From the NCBI GenBank assembly GCA_023264815.1, contig JAHFUZ010000029.1, forward strand, positions 1-59,933: a stretch of 59,933 nucleotides of DNA, read 5' to 3'. Under the pieces are notes generated by a model, which ran no database searches, was not told the origin of the DNA, and saw nothing but the letters and a program-made list of their open reading frames with translations. How positions within the stretch are numbered: position 1 is the stretch's first letter; every line of letters starts with the position of its first letter. Below are positions 1 through 7,212 of the stretch, one piece after another. The position numbers and the translations under genes are program-made. The stretch is from Arthrobacter sp. (GTDB lineage: Bacteria > Actinomycetota > Actinomycetes > Actinomycetales > Micrococcaceae).

Positions 1-233
1 TCGCCTCGCAGGCCCTGGCCTGCATGCGCGAACTCAAGCTCGAACCCGGCATCGTGAACAACGACGGCGGCGCCATCGCCCTGGGCCATCCGCTCGGCTC
101 CTCCGGCTCCCGCCTAGTCATCACCCTGCTGGGGCGCCTCGAACGCGAAGTCACGGACGGCCGGAAGCTGGGCCTCGCCACCATGTGCGTGGGCGTAGGC
201 CAAGGCACCGCCCTGCTCCTGGAAGGCATCTGA
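1..233 (+). CDS. acetyl-CoA acyltransferase (thiolase), C-terminal part
   Basis: This gene enters from the left edge, so only about 77 residues are visible. They carry the thiolase C-terminal signatures: [14 protein letters not shown], with the catalytic histidine of the GHP motif, and CVGVGQG, with the second active-site cysteine. Thiolases cleave 3-ketoacyl-CoA with free CoA to release acetyl-CoA (or, for 3-oxoadipyl-CoA thiolase, succinyl-CoA plus acetyl-CoA). The stop codon overlaps the ATG of the next gene (TGATGA), and enoyl-CoA hydratase and 3-hydroxyacyl-CoA dehydrogenase genes follow, so this is a beta-oxidation type operon. Dicarboxylyl-CoA (adipyl-CoA) or phenylacetate catabolism are both possible; the substrate cannot be read from this fragment. 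Confidence 0.93.
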   Translation, partial: ASQALACMRELKLEPGIVNNDGGAIALGHPLGSSGSRLVITLLGRLEREVTDGRKLGLATMCVGVGQGTALLLEGI

Positions 234-1039
234 TGACAGAAGTAATGAACGACGCCGGTACGCGGCTTGATGCCTCGGGTTTCGTGACGCTGCTGGTTGA
301 GGAGCGCGAGGACCGGTTGCTCGTGCGGCTGCACCGGCCCGCGGTGAAAAATGCCATCGACCAGGAAATGGTGGCTGAGCTGCACGGTGTTTGTGCGCAC
401 TTGGAAAGCGCACCCAAGATCCTCATCCTCACCGGAACGCCCGCGGACCCCGGCACCGGATCCAAGGCCGTCTTCGCCTCCGGAGCCGACATTGCCCAGC
501 TCCGCGAACGGCGCCGGGACGACGCCCTCGCGGGGATCAACTCCGGCATCTTCGACCGGATCGCGAAGCTGCCCATGCCGGTCATCGCCGCCCTGGACGG
601 CTTTGCGCTCGGCGGCGGTGCCGAACTGGCCTACGCGGCCGACTTCCGCATCGGCACCCCGGCCCTGCGGATGGGCAACCCTGAAACCAGCCTGGGCATC
701 CTCGCCGCAGCCGGCGCCACCTGGCGGCTGAAGGAACTCGTCGGCGAACCGGTGGCAAAGCACATCCTTCTGGCCGGCAAAATCTTCACCGGCGAGGACT
801 GCCTGGCCGTTGGGCTGATCACCGAACTGGTGGATCCGGAGAGGCTGCTGGACGCGGCGCATGCCCTCGCGGACCGGATCGCCGCGCAGGACCCGCTCGC
901 TGTCCGCATCACTAAAGCCGTGTTCCACACACCCCGGGAAGCCCACCCCGCTATCGACACACTCGCCCAGGGCATCCTCTTCGAGTCCCCAGCCAAATTC
1001 GACCGCATGCAGGCGTTCCTCGACAGGAAGAAGAACTAA
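233..1039 (+). CDS. enoyl-CoA hydratase/isomerase family protein
   Basis: The predicted 268-residue crotonase-family enzyme hydrates trans-2-enoyl-CoA to 3-hydroxyacyl-CoA. The start chosen is the ATG at 233, which overlaps the thiolase stop; a longer open frame from 185 would run inside the thiolase gene. Visible features are the oxyanion-hole segment FASGADIAQL and the second oxyanion segment ALDGFALGGGAELAYAADFR, followed by ETSLGILAAAGATWRL. In many hydratases a Glu precedes the GGG...E helix, and one is present here. It is the second gene of a thiolase-hydratase-dehydrogenase operon with no gap to its neighbours, so the three proteins probably form one spiral. PaaF-like function is plausible, but the acyl chain it acts on is not determined. 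Confidence 0.92.
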   Translation: MTEVMNDAGTRLDASGFVTLLVEEREDRLLVRLHRPAVKNAIDQEMVAELHGVCAHLESAPKILILTGTPADPGTGSKAVFASGADIAQLRERRRDDALAGINSGIFDRIAKLPMPVIAALDGFALGGGAELAYAADFRIGTPALRMGNPETSLGILAAAGATWRLKELVGEPVAKHILLAGKIFTGEDCLAVGLITELVDPERLLDAAHALADRIAAQDPLAVRITKAVFHTPREAHPAIDTLAQGILFESPAKFDRMQAFLDRKKN

Positions 1040-1906
1040 ATGACTAACCCCGTACTGCCCGCAGGATGCCCGTCGCGCGTCGGCGTCCTCGGCGGCGGCC
1101 GCATGGGCGCCGGCATCGCCCACGCATTCCTCATTAAGGGGGCGGAGGTGGTGGTTGTGGAACGCGATGAAGCCTCAGCGCGGGCAGGACAGGACCGGGT
1201 GGAGGCCTCCGCTGCGAAAACGGTGGAGCGTAATCCGGGCTACGATCTCGCCGAGATGGTTTCCCGGTTGTCCGTTTCAGTGGACTACGCCGCCTTCGCT
1301 GACCGCGAGCTGGTGGTGGAGGCCGTGCCCGAGGACTGGGCGGTGAAAGTGGCGGCACTCCGGGCCGTGGAGGAACAGCTCACGCCCGGCACAGTCCTTG
1401 CCTCCAACACTTCGTCCTTGTCCGTATCCGGCCTGGCCGAGGAACTGGCCCGGCCCCAGGACTTCCTCGGACTGCACTTCTTTAACCCGGTGCCCGCCTC
1501 CACCCTGGTGGAGGTGGTCATCGGCAAGCAGACACTCCCTGAACTCGTGGAGCTGGCGCGGAATTGGGTCGAGGCACTCGGCAAGACCGCCGTCGTCGTC
1601 AACGATGCCCCCGGGTTCGCGTCCTCGCGGCTGGGGGTAGCTATCGCACTGGAGGCGATGCGCATGGTCGAAGAGGGGGTGGCGTCAGCCGAGGACATCG
1701 ATAACGCCATGGTCCTGGGCTACAAACACCCCACAGGGCCACTGCGCACCACTGATATTGTGGGCCTGGACGTCCGCCTCGGCATCGCCGAATATCTTCA
1801 CCGAACCCTCGGTGACCGGTTCGCCCCGCCACAGATCCTGCGCGACAAAGTGGCCCGCGGCGAACTCGGACGCAAAACCGGTCAAGGCTTCTTCGACTGG
1901 ACCTGA
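1040..1906 (+). CDS. 3-hydroxyacyl-CoA dehydrogenase (NAD-dependent)
   Basis: The 288-residue protein is the usual length for single-function 3-hydroxybutyryl/3-hydroxyacyl-CoA dehydrogenases. It has the N-terminal Rossmann motif VGVLGGGRMGAGIAHAF (GxGxMG-type), the NTSSLSV segment, the signature GLHFFNPVP containing the catalytic histidine, and the C-terminal helical domain with GYKHPTGPL and GRKTGQGFFDW. It oxidises 3-hydroxyacyl-CoA to 3-ketoacyl-CoA for the thiolase encoded two genes upstream. The ATG directly follows the stop of the hydratase gene with zero spacing, so it is translationally coupled. A strong hairpin follows the gene and ends the operon. PaaH/PaaC-like use in adipate or phenylacetate breakdown is an inference from context. 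Confidence 0.94.
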   Translation: MTNPVLPAGCPSRVGVLGGGRMGAGIAHAFLIKGAEVVVVERDEASARAGQDRVEASAAKTVERNPGYDLAEMVSRLSVSVDYAAFADRELVVEAVPEDWAVKVAALRAVEEQLTPGTVLASNTSSLSVSGLAEELARPQDFLGLHFFNPVPASTLVEVVIGKQTLPELVELARNWVEALGKTAVVVNDAPGFASSRLGVAIALEAMRMVEEGVASAEDIDNAMVLGYKHPTGPLRTTDIVGLDVRLGIAEYLHRTLGDRFAPPQILRDKVARGELGRKTGQGFFDWT

Positions 1907-1922
1907 CCCCGCCACTACAAAA

Positions 1923-1958
1923 CCGGCCGGGGACCGTCAAAGGTCCCCGGCCGTTCTT
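1923..1958 (+). terminator. rho-independent-type terminator of the beta-oxidation operon
   Basis: A perfect 11-bp inverted repeat (GGCCGGGGACC, six-base loop, GGTCCCCGGCC) is followed by a short T-containing stretch. It sits between the dehydrogenase stop and the converging DUF1326 gene, so it probably serves both strands. Confidence 0.85.
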
Positions 1959-1971
1959 CTGTCCGGCGGAC

Positions 1972-2577
1972 CTAGGCGGACCAGGCGAACGGCGCCGAGA
2001 AGGAGTTCTTCCCTGCGTTGTCCCAGGTCATCCCGAACACATCCACACGGGAGGTACTGGACGTACCTGCGGCCAGGGTGTCAGCAGGGAAACCGACGCC
2101 GCTGACGGTGACCCCGCGCCCTGTGGGATCCAAGGGAGACACGAAGTCCTCCACCGTCATGTCGACGGCGCTCCCGATCCGGACGCTGTGGGTGCGGCCG
2201 TCATCGGCGTAGGCCATGTCCAGGGACTGTATTCCCGCCATCTCACCGATCAACGGAGCGAGGCCCTCCATCGGTCCGCCGAGTTGTCCGCCGAAGACCG
2301 CGCCCAACGCCTCGGCTTGCTCGGCCGAGGCTGCGGCATCCATCAGGACCCCGACCTTCCATCCCCCGTCACCCATCACGGCCGGCGCATCCGCCACGAC
2401 GCAGACCGTCAGCCCCCCGACGTCGACGCCGTTGACGTCGCCGGCATCCAGGTGGAAGGCCAAGGCGACGTTGCAGCGTTCGTTATCGGCCGGTGCGGTC
2501 AGCCCTGAAGTGGAACACGGGCAGACCATATTGCAGTTGCAGTTCTCAAAATATGTACCCTCGAGATGCCACGGCAT
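1972..2577 (-). CDS. DUF1326 domain-containing protein
   Basis: I set the start at the ATG at 2577, preceded by a good RBS (AAAGGAG). A longer open frame to 2796 has no such signal. The 201-residue product begins MPWHLEGTYFENCNCN and carries the cysteine cluster CNCNMVCPC typical of DUF1326 proteins, which have no settled function. The remainder matches the family pattern of beta strands with HxDAGDVNGV and a C-terminal WDNAGKNSFSAPF segment. It lies 230 bp downstream of the 3-hydroxyisobutyrate-dehydrogenase-like gene on the same strand and could be cotranscribed with the TetR-controlled CMD pair. The clustered cysteines suggest metal or redox binding; that is an inference only. Confidence 0.85.
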   Translation of the reverse strand: MPWHLEGTYFENCNCNMVCPCSTSGLTAPADNERCNVALAFHLDAGDVNGVDVGGLTVCVVADAPAVMGDGGWKVGVLMDAAASAEQAEALGAVFGGQLGGPMEGLAPLIGEMAGIQSLDMAYADDGRTHSVRIGSAVDMTVEDFVSPLDPTGRGVTVSGVGFPADTLAAGTSSTSRVDVFGMTWDNAGKNSFSAPFAWSA

Positions 2578-2808
2578 GTCAGGCTCCTTTCGAAAAGGCC
2601 CCCGAGAAGAAGTCTCCTCGCAGCCCAAAACCGTGTCAATGCACGCCACCTGAAGGCTCACCCGCTGCATCGCCTCCGGGCCGCCTGTCCCGAACCCGGA
2701 ACAGGTCCAGAATTTTAGCCCCGGGTTGGTGGTCGCCGGGTTGGTGTTTCTAGTCAAGTCGATTCTTGAATGGTTCGCCGGCTGCCCTCCGTCCAACAGC
2801 GCACAGAT

Positions 2809-3702
2809 TCAGGTGTGGCGGCGAGCCTCCTGCACGCCGTGGCTGGTTGACCCGGCGGCTGTCCTGGCCTGGTGGCTCCGGGGTGCCTGTCCCATGGAGT
2901 CGAAGAGCAGGGTGGAGGAGAGGGCGTTGAAGGGCATGGCCACGTTGTGTTCGAGGCCCTTCAGGTGCGCGGCTTTGAGGTCTTTGAGGAGGACGGCCAG
3001 GGCGGTGTCTGCGGTCCATTCGGAGACGGAGTCCCAGTTGCGGGCCACCCAGCTGTCGCCGGTGCTGACCGTGAACAGGTTCAGCAGTTCGGCCTCGGGC
3101 AGGTTGTACTGGGCGCCGAACTTGAGCCCTTCGGCCACGGCGTTCATGGTGATGCCCAGGACCAGGTTGTTGACCAGTTTTGCGGCCTGGCTGTTGCCGG
3201 GCTTCTCGCCGTAGTAGAAGGTGTTGGAGCCGACGGCGTCGAAGTAGGGCCGTGCGGCGTTCACCTGGTCCTCGGGGCCGGAGGCCATGATGGACAGGGT
3301 GCCGGCCTGGGCGCCGGTGGCGCCGCCGCTGACGGCTGCGGCGATGAGCGTCACGCCGGCGTTTTCCTGGACCTGGGCCTGCAGTTCGTTCATGGTGTCC
3401 GGGTCCAGGGTGCTCATGACAATGATGGTCACGTTCTGGGGCCCGGCGGAGAGCAGCCCGTCCTCGCCGAGGATGACATCCACGTTCTGGGCGTAGTCGC
3501 GGACCATGGACACGATCGCGTCGTCGGACTTTTCGGCGACCTCCTGCAGCGAACCGGCGATGGTGACGCCGGCGGCCCGGGCCTTCTCGCGGGATCCTTC
3601 GAACGCGTCGTACCCGATCACTTCGAAGCCTGCCTTGTTCAGGTTTACCGCCATGGGAAGGCCCATGGTTCCCAGTCCTACGAAACCGATTTTCTTGCTC
3701 AT
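2809..3702 (-). CDS. NAD(P)-dependent beta-hydroxyacid dehydrogenase (3-hydroxyisobutyrate dehydrogenase family)
   Basis: The 297-residue protein starts with the Rossmann motif IGFVGLGTMGLPMAVNL and has the family segments AAVSGGATGAQAGTLSIM (substrate-binding) and NSQAAKLVNNLVLG, whose lysine is the catalytic residue of the family. Members oxidise short 3-hydroxy acids or act as tartronate semialdehyde reductases. The start is supported by AAGGAG upstream. The last 30 residues are arginine- and histidine-rich and look unlike the usual family tail, so a frameshift near 2900 or a recent change of stop is possible. It lies 18 bp downstream of the CMD-family gene and is very likely cotranscribed with it under the TetR operator at 4187-4204. 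Confidence 0.88.
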   Translation of the reverse strand: MSKKIGFVGLGTMGLPMAVNLNKAGFEVIGYDAFEGSREKARAAGVTIAGSLQEVAEKSDDAIVSMVRDYAQNVDVILGEDGLLSAGPQNVTIIVMSTLDPDTMNELQAQVQENAGVTLIAAAVSGGATGAQAGTLSIMASGPEDQVNAARPYFDAVGSNTFYYGEKPGNSQAAKLVNNLVLGITMNAVAEGLKFGAQYNLPEAELLNLFTVSTGDSWVARNWDSVSEWTADTALAVLLKDLKAAHLKGLEHNVAMPFNALSSTLLFDSMGQAPRSHQARTAAGSTSHGVQEARRHT

Positions 3703-3720
3703 GATGAGTCTCCTTCGACG

Positions 3721-4134
3721 TTAGTTGGCAGCAGTTTCGGCTGTCATGCCGCGCTCCGCCATGACCTCCTTGACGAGGGTCAGGCCGTTGAGGACCCGTG
3801 GGAAGCCGATGTAAGGGATGCACTGGATGAGGGCGCCGACGATCTTCTCCTTGGTCAGTCCCACGTTGAAGCCCACGTTGATGTGCAGCTTCAGCTGGAC
3901 CTCGGTGCCCAGGGCGGCCAGCGTGGAGATGGTCACCATGGTCTGCTCCTGCTGGGTGAGGCTGTCCCGCGAGTAGATGTCGCCGAACGCGAAGGACACG
4001 ATGTAGTCCGAGAGATCGGCATCGAGTGCCGCGTAGGACTCCACCAGCTTGGCGTGGTCGAACGTGTTGGCGTGTTCTGTGGAGACCAGTTCCATCATCC
4101 GGTCGAGTCCGCGCTGGTAACGGTCAGTGCTCAT
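3721..4134 (-). CDS. carboxymuconolactone decarboxylase (CMD) family protein
   Basis: The 137-residue protein has the CMD helical core: SFAFGDIYSRDSLTQQEQTMVTIS, then LHINVGFNVGLTKEKIVGAL and PYIGFPRVLNGL. The histidine and the GLTKEKI segment match 4-carboxymuconolactone decarboxylase relatives. There is no CxxC pair, so this is not an AhpD-type peroxidase. The family includes decarboxylases and many proteins of unknown role. It is the first gene of a pair with the hydroxyacid dehydrogenase, diverges from the tetR gene, and its promoter spans the palindrome at 4187-4204. The substrate is unknown. Confidence 0.85.
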   Translation of the reverse strand: MSTDRYQRGLDRMMELVSTEHANTFDHAKLVESYAALDADLSDYIVSFAFGDIYSRDSLTQQEQTMVTISTLAALGTEVQLKLHINVGFNVGLTKEKIVGALIQCIPYIGFPRVLNGLTLVKEVMAERGMTAETAAN

Positions 4135-4186
4135 GATGCTGCCCTTCTAGGCTTCTGTGTGGAGGGATTGTTGAGTAGCATTAGTA

Positions 4187-4204
4187 AAACGCTACGTTGC
4201 GTTT
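4187..4204. promoter_or_regulatory. probable TetR operator between divergent genes
   Basis: The 18-bp sequence AAACGCTACGTTGCGTTT is palindromic at 16 of 18 positions and lies in the gap between the CMD gene (leftward) and the tetR gene (rightward). A TTGAAA hexamer overlapping its right edge on the minus strand could be the -35 of the CMD promoter. Position and symmetry fit autorepression by the adjacent TetR protein. Confidence 0.72.
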
Positions 4205-4249
4205 CAATATTATCACTCGGCGTTTGTGAAGCGGAAGGGCTTTTTGACG

Positions 4250-4867
4250 ATGAATGATGCAGACACGGCCGACGGCGGCCCGGCCGGGGCAACAGCCTCA
4301 GGTCACCAGAAGCGCCGCGCCCGTACGGAACGCGTGGTCCTGGACACCACCCGCGAACTGCTGGCCGGGTCCGGGTTCGGCAGCCTGACGATCGAACGCG
4401 TCGCCGAACGCTCCGGCGTCGCGAAATCCACCATCTACCGCCGCTACCGGTCTCGGAACGACCTGGCCCTGGCCGTGCTGCTGGACATGCTGGGCGACGT
4501 CAGCACGCTTCCCTACGCCGAGGACTCGCGGGCCGAGCTGACCCGCATGGTCAACCGGACCGTGGACCTGATGTCCAACTCCCTGCTGGGACGCATCATG
4601 CAGGGCCTGGTCTCGGAAGTGGCAGCCGACGTCGAACTCGCCAAAACCTACCGGGAGACCGTGGTGGCCAAGCGCGTCCGCGAGGTCACCGCACTGGTGG
4701 ATCGCGGCGTCGAACGCGGCGAACTGCGGGAAGGCCTGGAACCGGAACTGGTCACCGACCTTTTGCTCGGTCCCATCTACTACCGGCTGTTCCTCAGCGG
4801 CGAGCCCATGGACGAGGGATTCGGCACGCGGCTGGTCTCCACCCTGCTTCCCGCATTCACGCCATAG
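4250..4867 (+). CDS. TetR/AcrR family transcriptional regulator
   Basis: The start is taken as the ATG at 4250, ten bases after GGAAGGG; an in-frame ATG at 4226 lacks a clear RBS. The 205-residue protein has the TetR N-terminal helix-turn-helix: RVVLDTTRELLAGSGFGSLTIERVAERSGVAKSTIYRRYRSRNDLALAV, about residues 28-76. A helical ligand-binding domain follows, with VTDLLLGPIYYRLFLSGEPMD near the C terminus, typical of the TetR_C family. It diverges from the CMD/hydroxyacid dehydrogenase pair and most likely represses that pair and itself. The inducer is unknown, but the neighbourhood suggests an intermediate of cyclic alcohol or hydroxyacid breakdown. Confidence 0.92.
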   Translation: MNDADTADGGPAGATASGHQKRRARTERVVLDTTRELLAGSGFGSLTIERVAERSGVAKSTIYRRYRSRNDLALAVLLDMLGDVSTLPYAEDSRAELTRMVNRTVDLMSNSLLGRIMQGLVSEVAADVELAKTYRETVVAKRVREVTALVDRGVERGELREGLEPELVTDLLLGPIYYRLFLSGEPMDEGFGTRLVSTLLPAFTP

Positions 4868-4920
4868 CGGATGCAGGAACTCCACAAAGCCGGTGAACCC
4901 TGAACCGTGGCGGAATGCAA

Positions 4921-4965
4921 CAGTGCTCCGCGTCCCGGCTGAAACAACCAGGATGCGGAGCACTG
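4921..4965. terminator. bidirectional terminator between tetR and the SDR gene
   Basis: A perfect 11-bp inverted repeat (CAGTGCTCCGC / GCGGAGCACTG) with a 23-base loop lies in the gap between two converging genes. Confidence 0.6.
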
Positions 4966-4979
4966 ATCCAAACCGGTGG

Positions 4980-5738
4980 TTACTGGGCGATGTACCCGCC
5001 GTCAACCACAACTTCGGAGCCTGTCATGAAGGACGACTCGTCGGAAGCCAGGAACAGCACCACCGCCGAGACCTCCTCGGGCTGGCCGGGGCGGCCGAGG
5101 ATGGTGGTGCCCAACAGCGCCTTCGTGCCCTCCTCGTCGGCCAGGATGTCGTTCGTCATGGCCGTGGCGATGACGCCCGGGTGGACCGAATTAACCCGGA
5201 TCCCGAACTCCTTCAGGTCCACCGCGGCGGCCTTCGTCAGATTCCGTACGGCACCTTTGGAAGCCTCGTAGGCCGCGGCATTGGGAGCGGCAATAATCCC
5301 GTACATCGACGAAATATTGACGATGCTCGGGGCCGCAGACTTCTGCATTGCGGGGATCACGGCCTTGCAGCCGAGGAAGGTGCCCTTAACGTTGACCGCA
5401 AAGATCCGGTCCCACAAGTCGTCGTCGGTGTCCTGCAGGGACTTGAAGGCAAGGATGCCGGCGTTGTTCACGAGCACGTCGATGCGTCCGTGGCGCTCAA
5501 CGGCATGGTCCACCACGGCAGCCCAGTCCGCGGCCTTGGCCACATCGTGCTGCACAAACGACGCGGTCCCACCCTGGGCCTCAATCATCTGCACGGTCTC
5601 TTTGCCGCCGCTGCCATCGACATCGGTGACGATAACGGAAGCTCCCTGCTGCGCCAGCAGCAGGGAATGCGCCCGTCCCATACCGGCGGCGCCGCCGGTC
5701 ACTACTGCAATTTTGCCCTCCACACGATTGGTCATCAT
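4980..5738 (-). CDS. short-chain dehydrogenase/reductase (ChnA-like cyclic alcohol dehydrogenase candidate)
   Basis: The 252-residue SDR has the cofactor motif TGGAAGMGRAH, the NNAG motif and the catalytic Ser-Tyr-Lys set (NISSMYG...YEASK). The Asp after the second strand (VIVTDVDGSGG) favours NAD over NADP. The ATG at 5738 overlaps the aldehyde dehydrogenase stop (ATGA), so the two are translationally coupled; an ATG one codon later has better RBS spacing. In context it is a candidate for the first oxidation, cyclohexanol to cyclohexanone (ChnA-type SDR), in the set with the monooxygenase at 7213-8838. The SDR assignment is secure; the substrate is inferred. Confidence 0.9.
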   Translation of the reverse strand: MMTNRVEGKIAVVTGGAAGMGRAHSLLLAQQGASVIVTDVDGSGGKETVQMIEAQGGTASFVQHDVAKAADWAAVVDHAVERHGRIDVLVNNAGILAFKSLQDTDDDLWDRIFAVNVKGTFLGCKAVIPAMQKSAAPSIVNISSMYGIIAAPNAAAYEASKGAVRNLTKAAAVDLKEFGIRVNSVHPGVIATAMTNDILADEEGTKALLGTTILGRPGQPEEVSAVVLFLASDESSFMTGSEVVVDGGYIAQ

Positions 5739-7114
5739 TGTCCTTTCGGGTTACGTACTAGCTTTTTGTTGGAAAATTCGTTGAAACCGTAGTTGGCCAG
5801 CTCACGGCCGATACCGGAGGCCTTGACGCCCCCGAACGGAAGGTCCGGCGAGCTCTTGCTGGCGCTGTTGATCCACACCATGCCTGTCTCCAGTTCCTCC
5901 GACACACGGTCGGCTTTCTGCTGGTCGGTGGTGAAGACGCTGGAGGACAGGCCGAACGGGGAATCATTGGCCAGGTCGATGGCCGCGTCAAGGGAGTTAA
6001 CGCGGTGAACAACAGCCACCGGGCCGAACAGCTCCTCGCTGAAGGCACGCATGTCACGCGTCACGCCGGCCAGGACCGTCGGCGGGTAGTAGGCGCCGGG
6101 CCCGTCGGGGCGGCTTCCGCCGATCAGGACCTCCGCCCCGTGGGAGATCGCGTCCTGGACCAGCTCGTCGAGTTCCTCGACGCCCGCGGTCGATGCCAGC
6201 GGCCCAAGCTTCGTCTCGGGGCTGGTTGGATCGCCGGGCTGCCAGCCAGCCATGCCGGCGACAAATTTCTCCACGAATTCCTCATAGACGCCGTCCTCAA
6301 TGAGGAAACGCTTGGACGCCGTGCAGGCCTGCCCGCCATTGGAGAGGCGGCCGACGACGCCGGCAGCGGCCGCCGCGTCGACGTCGGCGTCCTCGAGAAC
6401 AATAAAAGGGTCCGAGCCACCGAGTTCCAGCACGCATTTCTTCATGTTCCGACCGGCGACGGCGCCGACTGCCGCCCCGGCGGTTTCGGAACCGGTCAGC
6501 GAGACGCCCTGCACGCGCGGGTCCGCAACGGCAGCTGCCACCTGGGCGGAGGAGATGAAGGCGTTGGCATACACACCTGCCGGCAACCCGGCCTCATGCA
6601 GGATCCGTTCGATGGCGAGTGCGGACTGCGGGCAGTTCCGGGCATGCTTGAGGATGATGGTGTTGCCCAGGGCAATGTTCGGGGCAGCAAAACGCGCCAC
6701 CTGATAGTAGGGGTAATTCCACGGCATCACCCCGACGAGCGGGCCGATGGGCTCGGTGCGGACAACGGCGGTCCCGGAACCCTTGATCTTGAGGGGCTCA
6801 TCCGCCATGAACTCTTCGACGTTGTCCGCGTAGTACTGGTAGATGGAGGCGACCAGGGCCACTTCCCCCTTGGCCTGGGCGATCGGCTTGCCCATTTCCA
6901 GGGTCAGGAGCTTGGCCAGCTCATCTGCCTGTTCCCGGTGAAGTTCGGCCGTCCGCGTGAGGACGGCGCGACGCTGTGCCAGCTCCGTGGTGCGCCAGGA
7001 TCGGTAGGCAGCCGCGCTGCGTGTAATGAGATCGTCCAGTTCAGTGTCGGAAATCTCCGCATACACAGCGGACTCTTCGCCGGTTGCCGGGTCGATGGTC
7101 TTGTACACACCCAT
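5735..7114 (-). CDS. NAD(P)-dependent aldehyde dehydrogenase (ChnE/GabD-like)
   Basis: The 459-residue protein is a full-length ALDH-superfamily enzyme. It shows PWNYPYYQVARFAAPNIALGNTIILKHA (cofactor site), SLTGSETAGAAVG, the general base in LELGGSDPF (E230) and the catalytic cysteine in NGGQACTASK (C264). The closest look is to succinate-semialdehyde dehydrogenases, which oxidise omega-carboxy aldehydes. In this cluster the fitting substrate is 6-oxohexanoate, giving adipate, the job of ChnE. It is coupled to the SDR gene by a 4-bp overlap and follows the monooxygenase gene after a strong RNA hairpin, so its expression may be partly separate from the upstream pair. Confidence 0.92.
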   Translation of the reverse strand: MGVYKTIDPATGEESAVYAEISDTELDDLITRSAAAYRSWRTTELAQRRAVLTRTAELHREQADELAKLLTLEMGKPIAQAKGEVALVASIYQYYADNVEEFMADEPLKIKGSGTAVVRTEPIGPLVGVMPWNYPYYQVARFAAPNIALGNTIILKHARNCPQSALAIERILHEAGLPAGVYANAFISSAQVAAAVADPRVQGVSLTGSETAGAAVGAVAGRNMKKCVLELGGSDPFIVLEDADVDAAAAAGVVGRLSNGGQACTASKRFLIEDGVYEEFVEKFVAGMAGWQPGDPTSPETKLGPLASTAGVEELDELVQDAISHGAEVLIGGSRPDGPGAYYPPTVLAGVTRDMRAFSEELFGPVAVVHRVNSLDAAIDLANDSPFGLSSSVFTTDQQKADRVSEELETGMVWINSASKSSPDLPFGGVKASGIGRELANYGFNEFSNKKLVRNPKGQ

Positions 7115-7150
7115 GGGTGGTTCTCCTCTGTGGTGAAAGCTCTGTGGGAG

Positions 7151-7195
7151 GGGCCACCGGAATGCCCATCACTTCGATGGGCATCCCGGCGGCCC
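7151..7195 (-). terminator. long hairpin between monooxygenase and aldehyde dehydrogenase genes
   Basis: On the minus-strand transcript two 20-base arms pair completely if two G-U pairs are allowed, with a five-base loop (arms 7176-7195 and 7151-7170 on the plus strand). There is no U-run after it, so it may be a partial terminator or a processing and stability element rather than a strict stop. Confidence 0.6.
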
Positions 7196-7212
7196 TCAGC
7201 GTGGTTGGCGCG

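Noticed and set aside
2872..4257. A 461-codon plus-strand frame across the hydroxyacid dehydrogenase and CMD genes
   Set aside because: It runs antisense through two recognised genes and their intergenic operator; the Gly/Val/His-rich translation is typical of shadow frames.
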